A DNA stretch of 64,000 nt from the NCBI GenBank assembly GCA_964035575.1, contig OZ037902.1, positions 1-64,000 on the forward strand. The letters are read 5' to 3'. Below, one piece after another: positions 20,080 to 30,488 of the stretch (position 1 is its first letter; every line of letters starts with the position of its first letter). The stretch is from Rhynchopus sp. YZ270_cl-10. Lineage: Eukaryota > Euglenozoa > Diplonemea > Diplonemida > Diplonemidae. Below the pieces are notes generated by a model. That model was not told where the DNA came from, ran no database searches, and saw nothing but the letters and a program-made list of their open reading frames with translations. Position numbers and translations under genes: made by a program.

Positions 20080-20160
20080 GTTCGCAACTCTCAAGAAAGT
20101 AGCGTACCGTGCGCCTGCGACGCAGCTAAAAATTACGAGCGGTAGCCCACAGCTCTACCC
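20080..20160 (+). repeat. Short copy of a dispersed element also at 25.5-26.1 kb
   Basis: GTTCGCAACTCTC...GCGCCTGCG and GCGGTAGCCCACAGCTCTAC, here about 30 bp apart, match in reverse complement the two ends of 25497-26116. This copy is an internally deleted version. Confidence 0.6.
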
Positions 20161-20467
20161 GAAATGTTGCGTACTGTGGCTTCGCTAGAAAAGTTTTGTA
20201 CCAGTGGCACTAACACTTTTTCCCCTGTTTTTTGTACCGTTTTACTCAAAACACAGCTGGGCACAACTAGCACCATACTCACCTAAACTATGCCTATATT
20301 AGGCACAATTTCAGCACACTTTCAGCACAAGTACACACACGTACACGTTGGGGCCATATTCTGAGCAAGAATTACCCCCACTAGTTATCAAACACACGTA
20401 CACACAATCAACCACAATTACACCTAAGTTGCTCTGGGGAAAAAAATGGTACACCACCCGACAGGAC

Positions 20468-20686
20468 TACTGTACTGTACTGTACTGTACTGTACTGTAC
20501 TGTACTGTACTGTACTGTACTGTACTGTACTGTACTGTACTGTACTGTACTGTACTGTACTGTACTGTACTGTACTGTACTGTACTGTACTGTACTGTAC
20601 TGTACTGTACTGTACTGTACTGTACTGTACTGTACTGTACTGTACTGTACTGTACTGTACTGTACTGTACTGTACTGTACTGTACT
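20468..20686 (+). repeat. Pentanucleotide microsatellite (ACTGT)n, about 44 copies
   Basis: Perfect ACTGT tandem repeats inside the 3-kb TIR element. The open frames across it (for example repeats of YCTVL) are artefacts of a stop-free pentamer. Confidence 0.97.
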
Positions 20687-21314
20687 GCCGAATGCTCTAA
20701 TTAGAGTCTGATTAGAGCGCAATGCATATTTAACCGGTGTTTAAAAACAAGGAGCCAGACAGTTCACCTTCGGGCATAAGGCGTGCCCCGGCATATCGTT
20801 TTGATCCCGTTAACTACGGTGCCACAGTTGGCCCAGCTGGTCACTTTATTCCCAGGAAGTAAAAAAACCGTGAATGAGGGAGCGATAAATAAGGGTAACT
20901 GAAGGGGGAAATTGAATTTTGATGAGCCCAAAAACATGGTTTTCTGGTCCCGTTGTCAAAATCTCTGCCCACACCCACTCCCCGAGAGAACCAACAATTC
21001 TCTAGCTGACTTCTTTGATAATCCCCACCAAAAAGGCGGATAAGACGAAAGGAGACGAAGTAACCGCCAAGGACTCACCAGTGCGTCGATCCATCATGTG
21101 TGAGAGATGCAAAACAACCACCGCCATAATGGAATTAACCTGTAGGTTAACCTCACACAGGACAGTCTCGTCGCCCACAAAGGTCAATAATACACTCCGG
21201 ATTTTGGGGACAATTTTTGACCGAAAATGGGCCGCCTATTAGTGACCGGGCTCATATTTTCCGAAATTTAAGAGGTCATAAAATTGTCCAATTTTCAACG
21301 TCGGCCCCACCACT

Positions 21315-22168
21315 CATACTTGGACCGCCCGAAATATATTTCGGGCATTTCGGGTGATTTCGGGCGGATTAGGGGCGGATTTCGGGCGATTTTGTGCGCC
21401 CGAATTTGCCCGAAAACGCCCGAAATGCAGATTTCGGGCGGATTCGGGCGCTTTTTCCTTAGTGAAAACCGACTAGGTAGGGTTCTATTCATTTTTGCAA
21501 AAAACTTTTTATATTTGGACATATTTGATGTCAAATCTGTCAAAATAAGCAAGAATCGAAAACTTTTGTACACCTGAGTGCACTTTGGGAATCACCACCA
21601 AATCACGGGTTTTCTGACTATCATTTGCTTATTCCCACCCAAAACACACTATGAACCGGGGTTTCACCATTTTTTCGTATTTCAGGGTGAATTTTTGTGA
21701 ATTTTCGGGTCACAGGGTGGTTCTGACCCATTCTCGGGGTGTTTCGGGACTGTAGTTGCTCAGGAGATGCCCAAAAACGTGAAAAATCGCCTTTTTACGT
21801 TTTTAGTAGTATTTTAGTGTCAATTGTTAGGGAAATCGGTTTTATACGTGGCTGCTAACAGAGCTGTACTCATATAAGTTGGGTTCTACTAGGACTTTTT
21901 GCTCAATTTTTTTTTCTTTGAGCAAATTTTGTGCCAATCTTTCAAATAAAGCGTAAGATTTTTACACTGGTGGCATGCTTCCCAGCACACATAAGATACT
22001 CCAGTGCACCAATTGTGCGCCCGAATTCGCCCGAATTACGTATAAATTCCCTTTAAATTCCCTTTAAAACGCCCGAAATATATTTCGGGCACATTTCGGG
22101 CGCTCGGGACCCGCGCCCGAAAATCCGCCCGAATTCGCCCGAAATTTTTTTCGGGCGGTCCAAGTATG
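21315..22168. mobile_element. Nested MITE-like element with 6-bp target duplication
   Basis: The left end CATACTTGGACCGCCCGAAA and the right end TTTCGGGCGGTCCAAGTATG form a TIR, with ACCACT directly repeated at 21309-21314 and 22169-22174. Both subterminal regions are dense in short TTCGGGCG palindromes. It lies wholly inside 19627-22629. No coding capacity. Confidence 0.85.
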
Positions 22169-22387
22169 ACCACTGCACGGGGATCCCAAAAATGCAATCC
22201 AAGTCAAAAAGTTGAAAAAAAAACACACCTAAAAACACATGGCCCAAGAATGGCCCAAAAGGGTCCAAATCGTCCCGTCAGCCGCACCATTTTAGGCACT
22301 TTTTGCACATAGAACCTCCTGTGTTGCCAACCAACGTCCTCCAAAAGGTGTCCTGTACCTACCTGTGCCCAGGCACCACCCAGACTT

Positions 22388-22590
22388 CGCCACTTCACAA
22401 CTCTTCACAACTCTTCACAACTCTTCACAGCTCTTCACAACTCTTCACAACTCTTCACAACTCTTCACAACTCTTCACAACTCTTCACAACTCTTCACAA
22501 CTCTTCACAACTCTTCACATACACGTTTTTTGTGAAAATTTGTGAAGAGTTGTGAATAGTTGTGAAGAGTTGTGAAGAGTTGTGAATTGA
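22388..22590. repeat. Subterminal decamer array CTCTTCACAA
   Basis: About twelve direct CTCTTCACAA units, then complementary GTGAAGAGTT units, near the right end of the 3-kb TIR element. Related units on the left side (19740-19900) suggest transposase-binding subterminal repeats. Confidence 0.85.
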
Positions 22591-22629
22591 AATGAAAATT
22601 TGTATTTTTCGATACCCCGGAACACACCA

Positions 22630-23263
22630 CCCTGTAAAAAAAAATGAACCCCTTGTAAAAAAAAATGAACCCCTTGTAAAAAAAAATGAACCCCTTGTAA
22701 AAAAAAATGAACCCCTTGTAAAAAAAAATGAACCCCTTTGTAAAAAAAAATGAACCCCTTTGTAAAAAAAAATGAACCCCTGTAAAAAAAAATGAACCCC
22801 TTTGTAAAAAAAAATGAACCCCTTGTAAAAAAAAATGAACCCCTTGTAAAAAAAAATGAACCCCTTGTAAAAAAAAATGAACCCCTTGTAAAAAAAAATG
22901 AACCCCTTGTAAAAAAAAATGAACCCCTTGTAAAAAAAAATGAACCCCTTGTAAAAAAAAATGAACCCCCGTAAAAAAAAATGAACCCCTGTAAAAAAAA
23001 ATGAACCCCTGTAAAAAAAAATGAACCCCTGTAAAAAAAAATGAACCCCTGTAAAAAAAAATGAACCCCTTGTAAAAAAAAATGAACCCCTTGTAAAAAA
23101 AAATGAACCCCTTGTAAAAAAAAATGAACCCCTTGTAAAAAAAAATGAACCCCTTGTAAAAAAAAATGAACCCCTTGTAAAAAAAAATGAACCCCTTTGT
23201 AAAAAAAAATGAACCCCTTTGTAAAAAAAAATGAACCCCTTTGTAAAAAAAAATGAACCCCAT
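22630..23263 (+). repeat. LINE-tail array, right part
   Basis: About 29 units of TGTAAAAAAAAATGAACCCC with 1-3 T spacer variants. It is the continuation of the array interrupted by the DNA element. Long MNPFVKK-type frames here are repeat artefacts. Confidence 0.95.
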
Positions 23264-23747
23264 TATTGATCTGACCATATTCCCCAGGTATAACTGGTAC
23301 TCAAAAAGTTCATTAACGAAGGAATCTTGCACTTTTGACCATCACATATTAGATGTGTTTTTTCAGGTTTTTCAATGCACTTTCCTGTGCTGGGAAGCAT
23401 GCCACAAGTGTCATGTTTTACAAGGTAAAAATGACCAAAAAAGCTGATTTTTGGCCGAATGCCACATGTCATTTGGCAGTCCATTTTCTGAACACGACTG
23501 AAAAAAAATTTTTTTTTGGGCCTCAATACCCCCAAACAACACGTTAAGCCCAAAAAATTCACTTTCTGATGAGCAACTATTTATTTAAAAAAATCGATTT
23601 TTTGGTCAAATCCCCTCTGGTGGTGAGGGGGTGTGTGTGTGTGTGTGTGTGTGGGTGTGTGTGGGTGTGCTGTGTGTGGGTGTGTAGTGTGTGTGGTGTG
23701 GGTGGCGCACATCTCTATAGTAAAGACTAAAAAACTAAGGTTTTTTA
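23264..23747. other. Unassigned, with TG microsatellite
   Basis: No gene. Positions 23370-23432 (GTGCTGGGAAGCATGCCACA) recur at 27225-27289 and, inverted, near 21970. A (GT)n/(GGGT) tract covers about 23628-23702. Confidence 0.6.
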
Positions 23748-23791
23748 GGATTTCGTCTTAACATAGTTTTTTGTGTAAAAAAAAATGAACC
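23748..23791 (+). mobile_element. Very short LINE 3' end with one tail unit
   Basis: AGGATTTCGTCTTAACATAG through one TGTAAAAAAAAATGAACCCC unit: a LINE A 3' terminus reduced to about 45 bp. Confidence 0.7.
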
Positions 23792-23792
23792 C

Positions 23793-23880
23793 CATTTGCG
23801 GTTTGCGGGTTTACGGGTTTGCGGGTTTGCGGGGTTTGCGGGTTTGCGGGTTTGCGGGTTTGCGGGTTTGCGGGTTTGCG
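23793..23880 (+). repeat. Octamer microsatellite (GCGGGTTT)n
   Basis: About ten imperfect copies of GCGGGTTT directly after the short LINE end. On the minus strand the tract keeps open a Pro/Lys/Gln-rich frame. Confidence 0.85.
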
Positions 23881-24010
23881 TCTGCAGCTTGTCCAGCTTC
23901 TTCTTCAGTTCGTGGACCTCGCCCTCTGCAGTAGAAACGCTGGTGGGTTGTTGTGGAGCTGGTGCCTGCGGCACAGGTTTGTTGATGGAGTCGTTCTGAT
24001 CTGGCTTCCA
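23881..24010 (-). pseudogene. Possible coding fragment, Pro/Gln-rich plus coiled-coil
   Basis: The minus-strand frame encodes a Pro/Gln stretch (PVPQAPAPQQPTSVST) followed by a heptad-like EGEVHELKKKLDKLQ, then enters the octamer repeat. It looks like real protein sequence but has no start, no supported end and no intact neighbour. It may belong with the fragment at 24439-24800. Confidence 0.3.
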
Positions 24011-24211
24011 AGAGGGATTATGCCCAATGCTCTGATGTCTGACAGCATCGGGCTAACTGAGAACGACCGCAAGACAGACAATGGTGACCTGGCGGTGCGC
24101 ATGCACATCGCAAGCCGACGCATTGTGTTTGTGTCCTATTTGCAAACCTGTAGTGAGTCTGTATGATGTAGAGAAGGAGAGAGGAAGAGAGGAACAGTGA
24201 GAGGGGGCTGG

Positions 24212-24424
24212 GTTCAACAATAAAACATCATCACCACAGAAACCTTTCTTTCGTTTACTGCAGCTCTTCCTTTGTTACTCTGGGCTAGACAACATATGAA
24301 CCGAACATAAAACTCATAACAAAAAAAGAGGAAAAAAGACCTGAAACCCACATCATTTTATCCCCACAACCTTCCTTCACCCACCGTAGCATCCTGTTTT
24401 ACCCTCTTTCACTGCCCCCTGGAG
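24212..24424 (+). repeat. Dispersed repeat, copy 1 (about 213 bp)
   Basis: CTGGGTTCAACA ... CTTTCACTGCCCCCTG. A close copy lies at 62238-62452 in the same orientation, 38 kb away. Similarity stops sharply after GCCCCCTG. There is no poly(A) tail or obvious ORF. It is SINE-like in size but unclassified. Confidence 0.8.
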
Positions 24425-24438
24425 AACCTTTCTTTTGT

Positions 24439-24800
24439 TTACTGTACGACAATTGCAACCCCAACACACACACACACATCCTGGCCTGGACGGTATATTG
24501 CATCCGGGGTATGTGGCGCCTCCTGAAGCCCTATGAAGATACCGTAGGGTAAAACGTCACCCACTTTTCCCCTTTTGTTTTGACGGTCAGTCCAGTGGGC
24601 AACCTGCATTGCACTTCGCAGGCCCATTGCCACACCCTGATGGTGAGAAATGCAAAAAAAAATGGAGAAACAGTGCAAAAACTTCTGATTTCGGTAACAC
24701 CGCACGTGAACAGCAATGGTCATACCTTCTCCTCCTCCTCGAGCTCGGCGATTTTGGCACAGGATCCCCACAGTCAGCAGTCCGTTCATCTTGGGGTGAA
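24439..24800 (-). pseudogene. Two-exon gene remnant
   Basis: A well-formed intron lies at 24637-24725 (GTATGACC ... CACCATCAG). Downstream exon 24439-24636 encodes 65 residues starting GVAMGLRSAMQVAHWTDRQN and ends at TAA. Upstream, the in-phase frame reads AKIAELEEEEK but meets a TGA about 30 nt before it, so the gene looks broken or is missing an exon. The TIR element at 24989 lies just upstream. No family recognised. Confidence 0.35.
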
Positions 24801-25170
24801 CCCACCTCGCATCTTTTTTGGATAGCCTTCACAGGCGTGTGTACAAAAATGAGGTACTCCCCGATAAATATGATGCAGAAGTACTGGTAATCTCTGGACG
24901 GATCGCTCTGTAACGACCATCTCGAAGCTTTCTTTTGGCTTTTGTGTGAATCTGTGCATGTGTGTGTGTGTTTCGTTTCATCATAAGTCATGGCTTCATA
25001 AATATATTGAATATCGTCAATATATTGATTTGGTGATGAATATTATTGATTGAATATTGAAAGTGTCAATAATATTGACTGAAAACTGTCAATATTTCAA
25101 TAATATTGAAATATTGATCATATTATTGAATATTGACGTTGCAGTGCCTGCTTTTTCCTTGACGGGAGGC

Positions 25171-25383
25171 CATAGCTGAGAATAAGACTTGGGGACCGGG
25201 ACCCGGTTATTCTCAGTGGGACTGGGCACAATATGTCGAAAACGCTGTGAAAACGCCTGAAAGCGGGTCAGGGACCCGGGCGCGGGAGGGTGGGGGTATT
25301 CCCAGTCCCTAGGACTGGGACTGTACCCAGTGCCCAGTACCCGTGTGACAGTACCCGGGACCCGGCTTATTCTCAGCTCCCTT
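25171..25383. repeat. Small palindromic element inside the 2-kb element
   Basis: Inverted ends AGCTGAGAATAAG / CTTATTCTCAGCT with GGGACCCGG motifs just inside. Direct flanking duplication is not clear. Confidence 0.6.
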
Positions 25384-25496
25384 CCAGCCACAAAGTGGAG
25401 AGGCAAAGGGTCAAACTTTTCTGTTGAAGCCATGTGCGCAACATTTCAAAGATTGTGCCATAAATCGCACATTATCACAGCCAAACTATAGCATGG

Positions 25497-26116
25497 ATAG
25501 GGTAGAGCTGTGGGCTACCGCTCATAATTCCTAAACACTTGTGTTTAGGTTTTTAAGGTTGCTGCCCTCCCAGTACCCTCCTGGTGCACCCACCCGAAAA
25601 TGCACCAAAGTGTAAGATTTTTTCGGCCTTGGAAATATTAGGCCTCAAAATGCGGATCACCAAATCAGATCTGTGAGAGATTTGTTTTTAATTCCTATTT
25701 TCGTGTCGCGAGTTTACGTGGGAAATGCTTTAGAAACGTGTGTTCCTTAAGTACCCTATGGGCAAAACAGGCGTTTTTCACCAAAAATCGGGATTTTCGC
25801 CTTTTTGGGTGGTTTTTTGGGCCCATACCCGGCTATATGGACCGGGAACGCGATTCTGGGGTGCTAGAACCAGGTCTAGACCGCACAGGGGTACTTCTGT
25901 AGGCAAAAACAACCCACAAAACCATGCACTGCGTTGTGTTCTGTGACCATTCAGGTGTTTTAGCTAGTGTACGAGGCGTTGCGATCGATTTGGTTTCGTT
26001 CTCGCTCATCAACCACACGAGCTAGCAAAAAATATTTAGGATTCGCAAAACCAAATTTTGTCCGCGCCGCAGGCGCACGGTGCGCTACTTTTTTATGAGA
26101 GTTGCGAACATACATT
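25497..26116 (-). repeat. Longer copy of the dispersed element seen at 20080-20160
   Basis: The ends GTAGAGCTGTGGGCTACCGC (left) and GCGCACGGTGCGCTACTTTT...GAGTTGCGAAC (right) match 20080-20160 in reverse complement. About 500 bp of additional sequence lies between them. Autonomy and family unknown. Confidence 0.5.
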
Positions 26117-27029
26117 TGAAAAATCCATCCATCCACATGTCTTTTTTTATGAGAGGATCAGTGAGTAAATAGTTCCGCTTATGGGCCCAGGAGGCTTCCC
26201 CTGGTCAGGGGTGGGGTTTGCTGCTTGGAGAGGAGGTTGTTCTGGGTACAGAACGAGAAAAAAGAGTAGTTGAAACGTGCTAAAACGCAGTCGAGCTCAT
26301 GCAAAGGGTAGGAGGTGGGTGTTCCGTACCGTAAGAGAACGGAGGCGGTTCACAACCGCTCGACGAATCACGCGACCTCTTTATACCCCAGCCTTTTTAA
26401 CAGCCAAAAAAACTCTATGATTTTGCACGTGTTACAGTGGGACTCTAAGGGCAATCATGGCTCAGTTCGTAAACGCGCACGTGCCATTCAATGCCATCGC
26501 GGGGGAGCGACTTGCCTTGTGGCATCAGATGGCTCCTTAGTGGGGGATCTACGCGGACAGTGAGAGGGGGCGGGGAACAGCATTCTCTACCTGGCTTCTG
26601 AAGAAGGGTGTCTTCCCTTGGGGCTACCGCGAAGTGCAATGCGGACTCGAGAAGTCATTTGGAATTTTGTCATAGTTGGTATCACACAAGTCGCCATATT
26701 TTTTGCATTTTTTGGTCCGAAGTTCAATTATCAGTCCTGGAAATTGGGGCAATTTTTTTGTGCCTCAACTCGGGCATGTTTTTATGTGTGGTGCACGAGT
26801 TGTGTGAGGTTGGAAGATGCAGAACCAGTTTCCAAGGGGCGCAAGACCGTTGTGTGAAGGAAAGTGTCAATATATTGATCAATATATTGATCAATATTTG
26901 CAAATATTGAATGGGAAATTTACACGGTAAAAGTGTCAATATATTGAAAATTTCCTACGTGATATTGATCAATATATTGATATTGAAAAAAACGTGAAAA
27001 AAAATATTGAATATATTTATGAAGCCATG

Positions 27030-28770
27030 ATAAGTACTGAAAAAAATGGCAATTCTTAGTTGGGTGACGGGCTAAAAACCCTGTCGTTCTTCTTGTGTGA
27101 CACTTCCATGGAAACATGATAAGGACCTCACGCACTGGGCAGGTGGTCAGCTATTCGCTTCCCACGAGCGTTTCGCGCACCCGCTCACGGTACCCATATA
27201 AAACATCACGTGCCTTTTTTCAATGCACTTTCCTGTGCTGGGAAGCATGCCACAAGTGTCAATGTTTTACAAGGTAAAAAATGACCACCCCTGTACACCT
27301 TAGATACCATAGGAGCGAGCGAGTAGCTAGGAGGTAAGGAGCAAAGGGACCTGAAGCAAGGGAGCAACGTTTCTTTTTCCCCTCTGTTTGTTTAGGTAGG
27401 CATAAGAAAAAACTTCAGTGTGAATACACTGAAGTACACGGTGAACAAGCAAGTATGCCACACGAAGAAAATAGACAGATTCCATAAAAAGGAGCCAGAA
27501 TGAAATGAAACCCTCAAAGATATTGCTACGATGGGTGTGTGGAGAAAATGGAGAAAATGAGTCTGTATCAAAGAAAATATTGCAGGTGTGAGAGGGTTCT
27601 TTTCTTTTTACTTTTATTGCTGTTTGCTAAGGGGAATCTCAGTTATTATTACTGACTTATTGTTCGCTTATTTCGGTAGGGCTATTTGCTGAAAACCCCT
27701 TATTATTTGCTAAATCAAGAGCAACTAATAACTGAGACCCCACTTTAGTTAAAAAAACACGTGTTGTTAAATGCCTCTTTCACCCACAATGGAAAGACTG
27801 CACAAGGTCAGAATGGAAATGTACCGCAACGGACTGGCACAAGAAGTTGGTGAATCTGGTGATAGCGAAACTTCCACATAAGGAAGAAGGGGAACGTTTT
27901 GTATGATTTTGTATGTCACAGGCTGCGAGTCTGCGACTCGTCGCAATCAGCACTATGGGGCAAGAGCGAAGAGAATCGTAAGTCATTTTTTTTATGTTTC
28001 ACGCTGCTTGTTGGTTCCATCAGTGCCGTGGGATGAAGGAACTGAGGAAGTTCCTCCAGAGTGAATTAGCTTTCGTCGGTTTTTGTGTCAACAAGAGCCT
28101 AAGAACCCGCTTAGGCAACCTGGGGTCTGTACTCAACTTGATGTTGGTCGAAGCCTTTGTACTACGGAAGGTATAGACATCAGTCGTCCTGAACCCTTGA
28201 GAGCACTTTTATGAAAACCCCTTTTACCAGGCTAGTTTCTCGCGAATGTGGAATACTCTGGTACTTCTGTCGCAAGGGGGTTGTTTGTAGGTTAACGGTT
28301 TTGAGGCCGCCCTTGTTTGTTGTCAAAAGAAAGAAAGGTGGAGAAGGACACATGAGTGGAGACACAGCCCGCACACCACCTGGCAGAGTACATCGACTCT
28401 GCACCTTGACAGTTTCTGTTTTTTTATATGAATATTATGTTGGAACCGCGGCCGTAGCTTTGCATCAGGTAATATATCTTGTTTTCGTTTTTTTTTGCAT
28501 TTTGTTTTGTTTTGTTTTGTACCTGATGCTGACCAGGCGCAGCTAACATGATGCCTCTATTTGTTAAACCACACCGAGCAGGATCAACAGCCACAACATA
28601 TTCTGATGTGACGCTGCTGCTGCTGCAGTTTAAACATAGCACAGATCAAAAAAGGAAAAGAAAAAAAGAGGAAAAAAGACAGACATTTATCCCCAAAACA
28701 TTACATCTATGCGCCGGGGGTAAATGGTGAAGTAAAAAGGATTAACGTGACGACTCGCTGCTCGCGAACC
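27030..28770. other. Boundary zone between mobile-element region and gene region
   Basis: 27063-27200 is an intact copy of the dispersed repeat that copy E interrupts. 27225-27289 repeats 23370-23432. A plus-strand frame at 27790-27882 (MERLHKVRMEMYRNGLAQEV, 30 codons) looks protein-like but is isolated. 28125-28170 resembles the CGAAGCCTTTGTACTACGG repeat of 31.7 and 55.3 kb. I see no intact gene. Confidence 0.45.
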
Positions 28771-30366
28771 TCACATTCTATTCACGTCAATACAATGCCA
28801 GGAGTTGTTCAGGAGGCCACGAAGGTTCCAAATGCCCTTAGGTGTTTCGGGCTGGGTGTCATTCGCAGAGTTCACAGCTTTCACGCACACTTCGAACTTG
28901 TTTTTGTCCTCGGCCACCGGAATGTCGGCTTGCCAGAGTGTCCATGCCCATTGCCGTGGCATCGGGGAGTCGTCTTGCTGCGAGTACTTGTCTGTGCTTT
29001 TGCGCTGCTCCTGTGTTTGGCTGAGCTCTGCCTGGGTCCACGAGTCGCCACCGTCCGTGGTGACGTCGACCCTCTGCACACCCCTGCCTCCACCACCCCA
29101 GGCGTAACCGGAAAGGCTGAGCCTGTTGTCCTTCAGGTCGACTTCCTCGTTGTCGTCTGGGATGAGAATTGCACTCTGCACAGGCATCTCACGCACAGGT
29201 GGCGCCTCCTTCGCAGCGCCTGCAGCAGTCATCCTGTTCAGGAAGGTGGGCCCAATGTTCTTGTAGTCCTTCTGCTGCCAGATCGACTGGCTCTCCTCAG
29301 GCGAGATCGTGATCGACTTCAGCCACTTCACACTGCGCGCACCGACGAGACCAGGCGCAACAACGCGGATAGGGTAGCCGTGGTCCTTCGGGAGCTCCGC
29401 GCCGTTCATCTCCCACGCAAGGAGCACATCGGCATCTGGATCGAAGGCACGGTCGTAAGAGACGGAAGCACCGTAGTTGCCATCCAAACCGCCGTCAAGA
29501 CCTTCAAAGACCACATGCTTGTAGCCGTGTCTGCGGACGAAGTCCTCTGAAGCACCCACGTGTCGCAGCAGGTCTGACAGCTTCACCCCTGTCCACTCCG
29601 CAGTGCTGATGGCGGTGGAGTCCCACATGAGGCCATCCACTCCACGCACCTTGCTCATCCCGCGGCGCCTGTTTCCCGCACACTGGATGGTGGCGGGCAC
29701 GGTTGTGTGCGGGAAGTTCTTCTTCAGGTAGTCGAGCGTAAACTCCTTCAGGATAGGGCCTGCACCGAGGGTGAGTCTGTAGTCCTCCTCTGTGGTGTGC
29801 GGCACGGGGAGGTGGTTGCGAACGTAGAACGTGTCGTTCGGTGTGTAGTACGAACCTGCGAGGAGGTCCTTCGGCGGCTCTGCGTTGAAGGGGCGCAGCG
29901 AGAGCACCTCCAGTGCGGGGTGTCTGGGTGGCTCGGCTGCGTACGGGTCTTTGGCTGCCTGCTTTAGCTGCACTATTCTGTCTGCGGGGGCAACGTTCCC
30001 GATGCGCATCGACTCCAGAAGCTTAAGCGTGATGCCCGACTCACGGTGCACCTGGTAGATCTGCCAGAAAGGCTCGATCGACCCGCCGGCAGCCATCATG
30101 ATCTTCTCGCCACCTGGGTGCGCCTCTATGAACTCTGTGATGTCGTACACGCCGTCCTGGAATGTGACCCACACAGCGTCGTCCTGGCTCTTCCTCTTGA
30201 GGATCTCCTCCACCGTGTAGTCTGGCAGCTTGTTATTGCGTTTCCCTGCCTCAGACGGCGGCACGTAGATATCGGTCACAGGCTTGACCGGTGTCTTCGC
30301 GTACACAACAACAGACGCAGACGTGAACCCTCCTGCCATCCCAAGCGCCATCTTCCTCCATGCCAT
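28771..30366 (-). CDS. SUOX: Sulfite oxidase with cytochrome b5 domain (531 aa)
   Basis: Oxidises sulfite to sulfate at a molybdenum cofactor and passes electrons via b5 heme to cytochrome c, normally in the mitochondrial intermembrane space. Residues 1-30 look like a targeting or anchor segment. The cytochrome b5 fold spans about 48-125, with heme ligands in HPGG (His83) and YQVH (His107). The Moco domain starts near 158 and holds the molybdenum-ligating cysteine in TIQCAGNRRR (Cys229), followed by the C-terminal dimerisation domain to the end (WNLRGLLNNSWH). It is full length, a single exon, ending at TGA. The start codon lies 123 bp from the stop of the next gene upstream on the same strand. 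Nothing appears broken. Confidence 0.95.
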   Translation of the reverse strand: MAWRKMALGMAGGFTSASVVVYAKTPVKPVTDIYVPPSEAGKRNNKLPDYTVEEILKRKSQDDAVWVTFQDGVYDITEFIEAHPGGEKIMMAAGGSIEPFWQIYQVHRESGITLKLLESMRIGNVAPADRIVQLKQAAKDPYAAEPPRHPALEVLSLRPFNAEPPKDLLAGSYYTPNDTFYVRNHLPVPHTTEEDYRLTLGAGPILKEFTLDYLKKNFPHTTVPATIQCAGNRRRGMSKVRGVDGLMWDSTAISTAEWTGVKLSDLLRHVGASEDFVRRHGYKHVVFEGLDGGLDGNYGASVSYDRAFDPDADVLLAWEMNGAELPKDHGYPIRVVAPGLVGARSVKWLKSITISPEESQSIWQQKDYKNIGPTFLNRMTAAGAAKEAPPVREMPVQSAILIPDDNEEVDLKDNRLSLSGYAWGGGGRGVQRVDVTTDGGDSWTQAELSQTQEQRKSTDKYSQQDDSPMPRQWAWTLWQADIPVAEDKNKFEVCVKAVNSANDTQPETPKGIWNLRGLLNNSWHCIDVNRM

Positions 30367-30488
30367 CTTGCCTTTTCTGTGTTATTCAATTTCCTGTTTT
30401 GTGTGTGAACCGGGAGGGGGTGAAGGGAGACGCCGGCTGTACTAAAATTTTCGATAACATTATACAATCTAACTGCACCCCACCACAC

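Larger units (their letters stand above)
19627..22629. mobile_element. 3.0-kb TIR DNA element inserted in a LINE-tail array
   Basis: The left end TGGTGTGTTCCGGGGTATCG and the right end CGATACCCCGGAACACACCA are perfect inverted repeats, extended with one mismatch to about 36 bp (through AAAATACAAATTTTCA). CCCTG just outside both ends fits a 5-bp target duplication of AACCCCTGTAAA (a 4-bp reading is possible). Subterminal decamers of GTGAAGAGTT type lie near 19740-19900 and 22388-22590. No transposase ORF is visible, so it is non-autonomous. It contains a pentanucleotide array and a nested element. Confidence 0.85.
24989..27029. mobile_element. 2.0-kb TIR element with 6-bp target duplication
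   Basis: Inverted ends CATGGCTTCATAAATATATT, with ATAAGT directly repeated at 24983-24988 and 27030-27035. Both subterminal regions are built from palindromic CAATATATTGAT units (25000-25135 and 26865-27010). No transposase is evident. Like the nested element at 21315, it has a TIR beginning CAT and a 6-bp duplication. It contains the palindromic block 25171-25383 and the element 25497-26116. Confidence 0.85.

Noticed and set aside
20348-20722. ORFs with YCTVL-type repeats on both strands
   Set aside because: Entirely produced by the (ACTGT)n microsatellite.
22505-23332. 275-codon minus-strand frame of HFFLQGV/FIFFYKG repeats
   Set aside because: Translation of the LINE-tail array; no independent coding signal.
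1-28000. LTR retrotransposons or Polinton-like elements
   Set aside because: No paired long terminal repeats, integrase, capsid or packaging-type genes were found; the retroelements are non-LTR.
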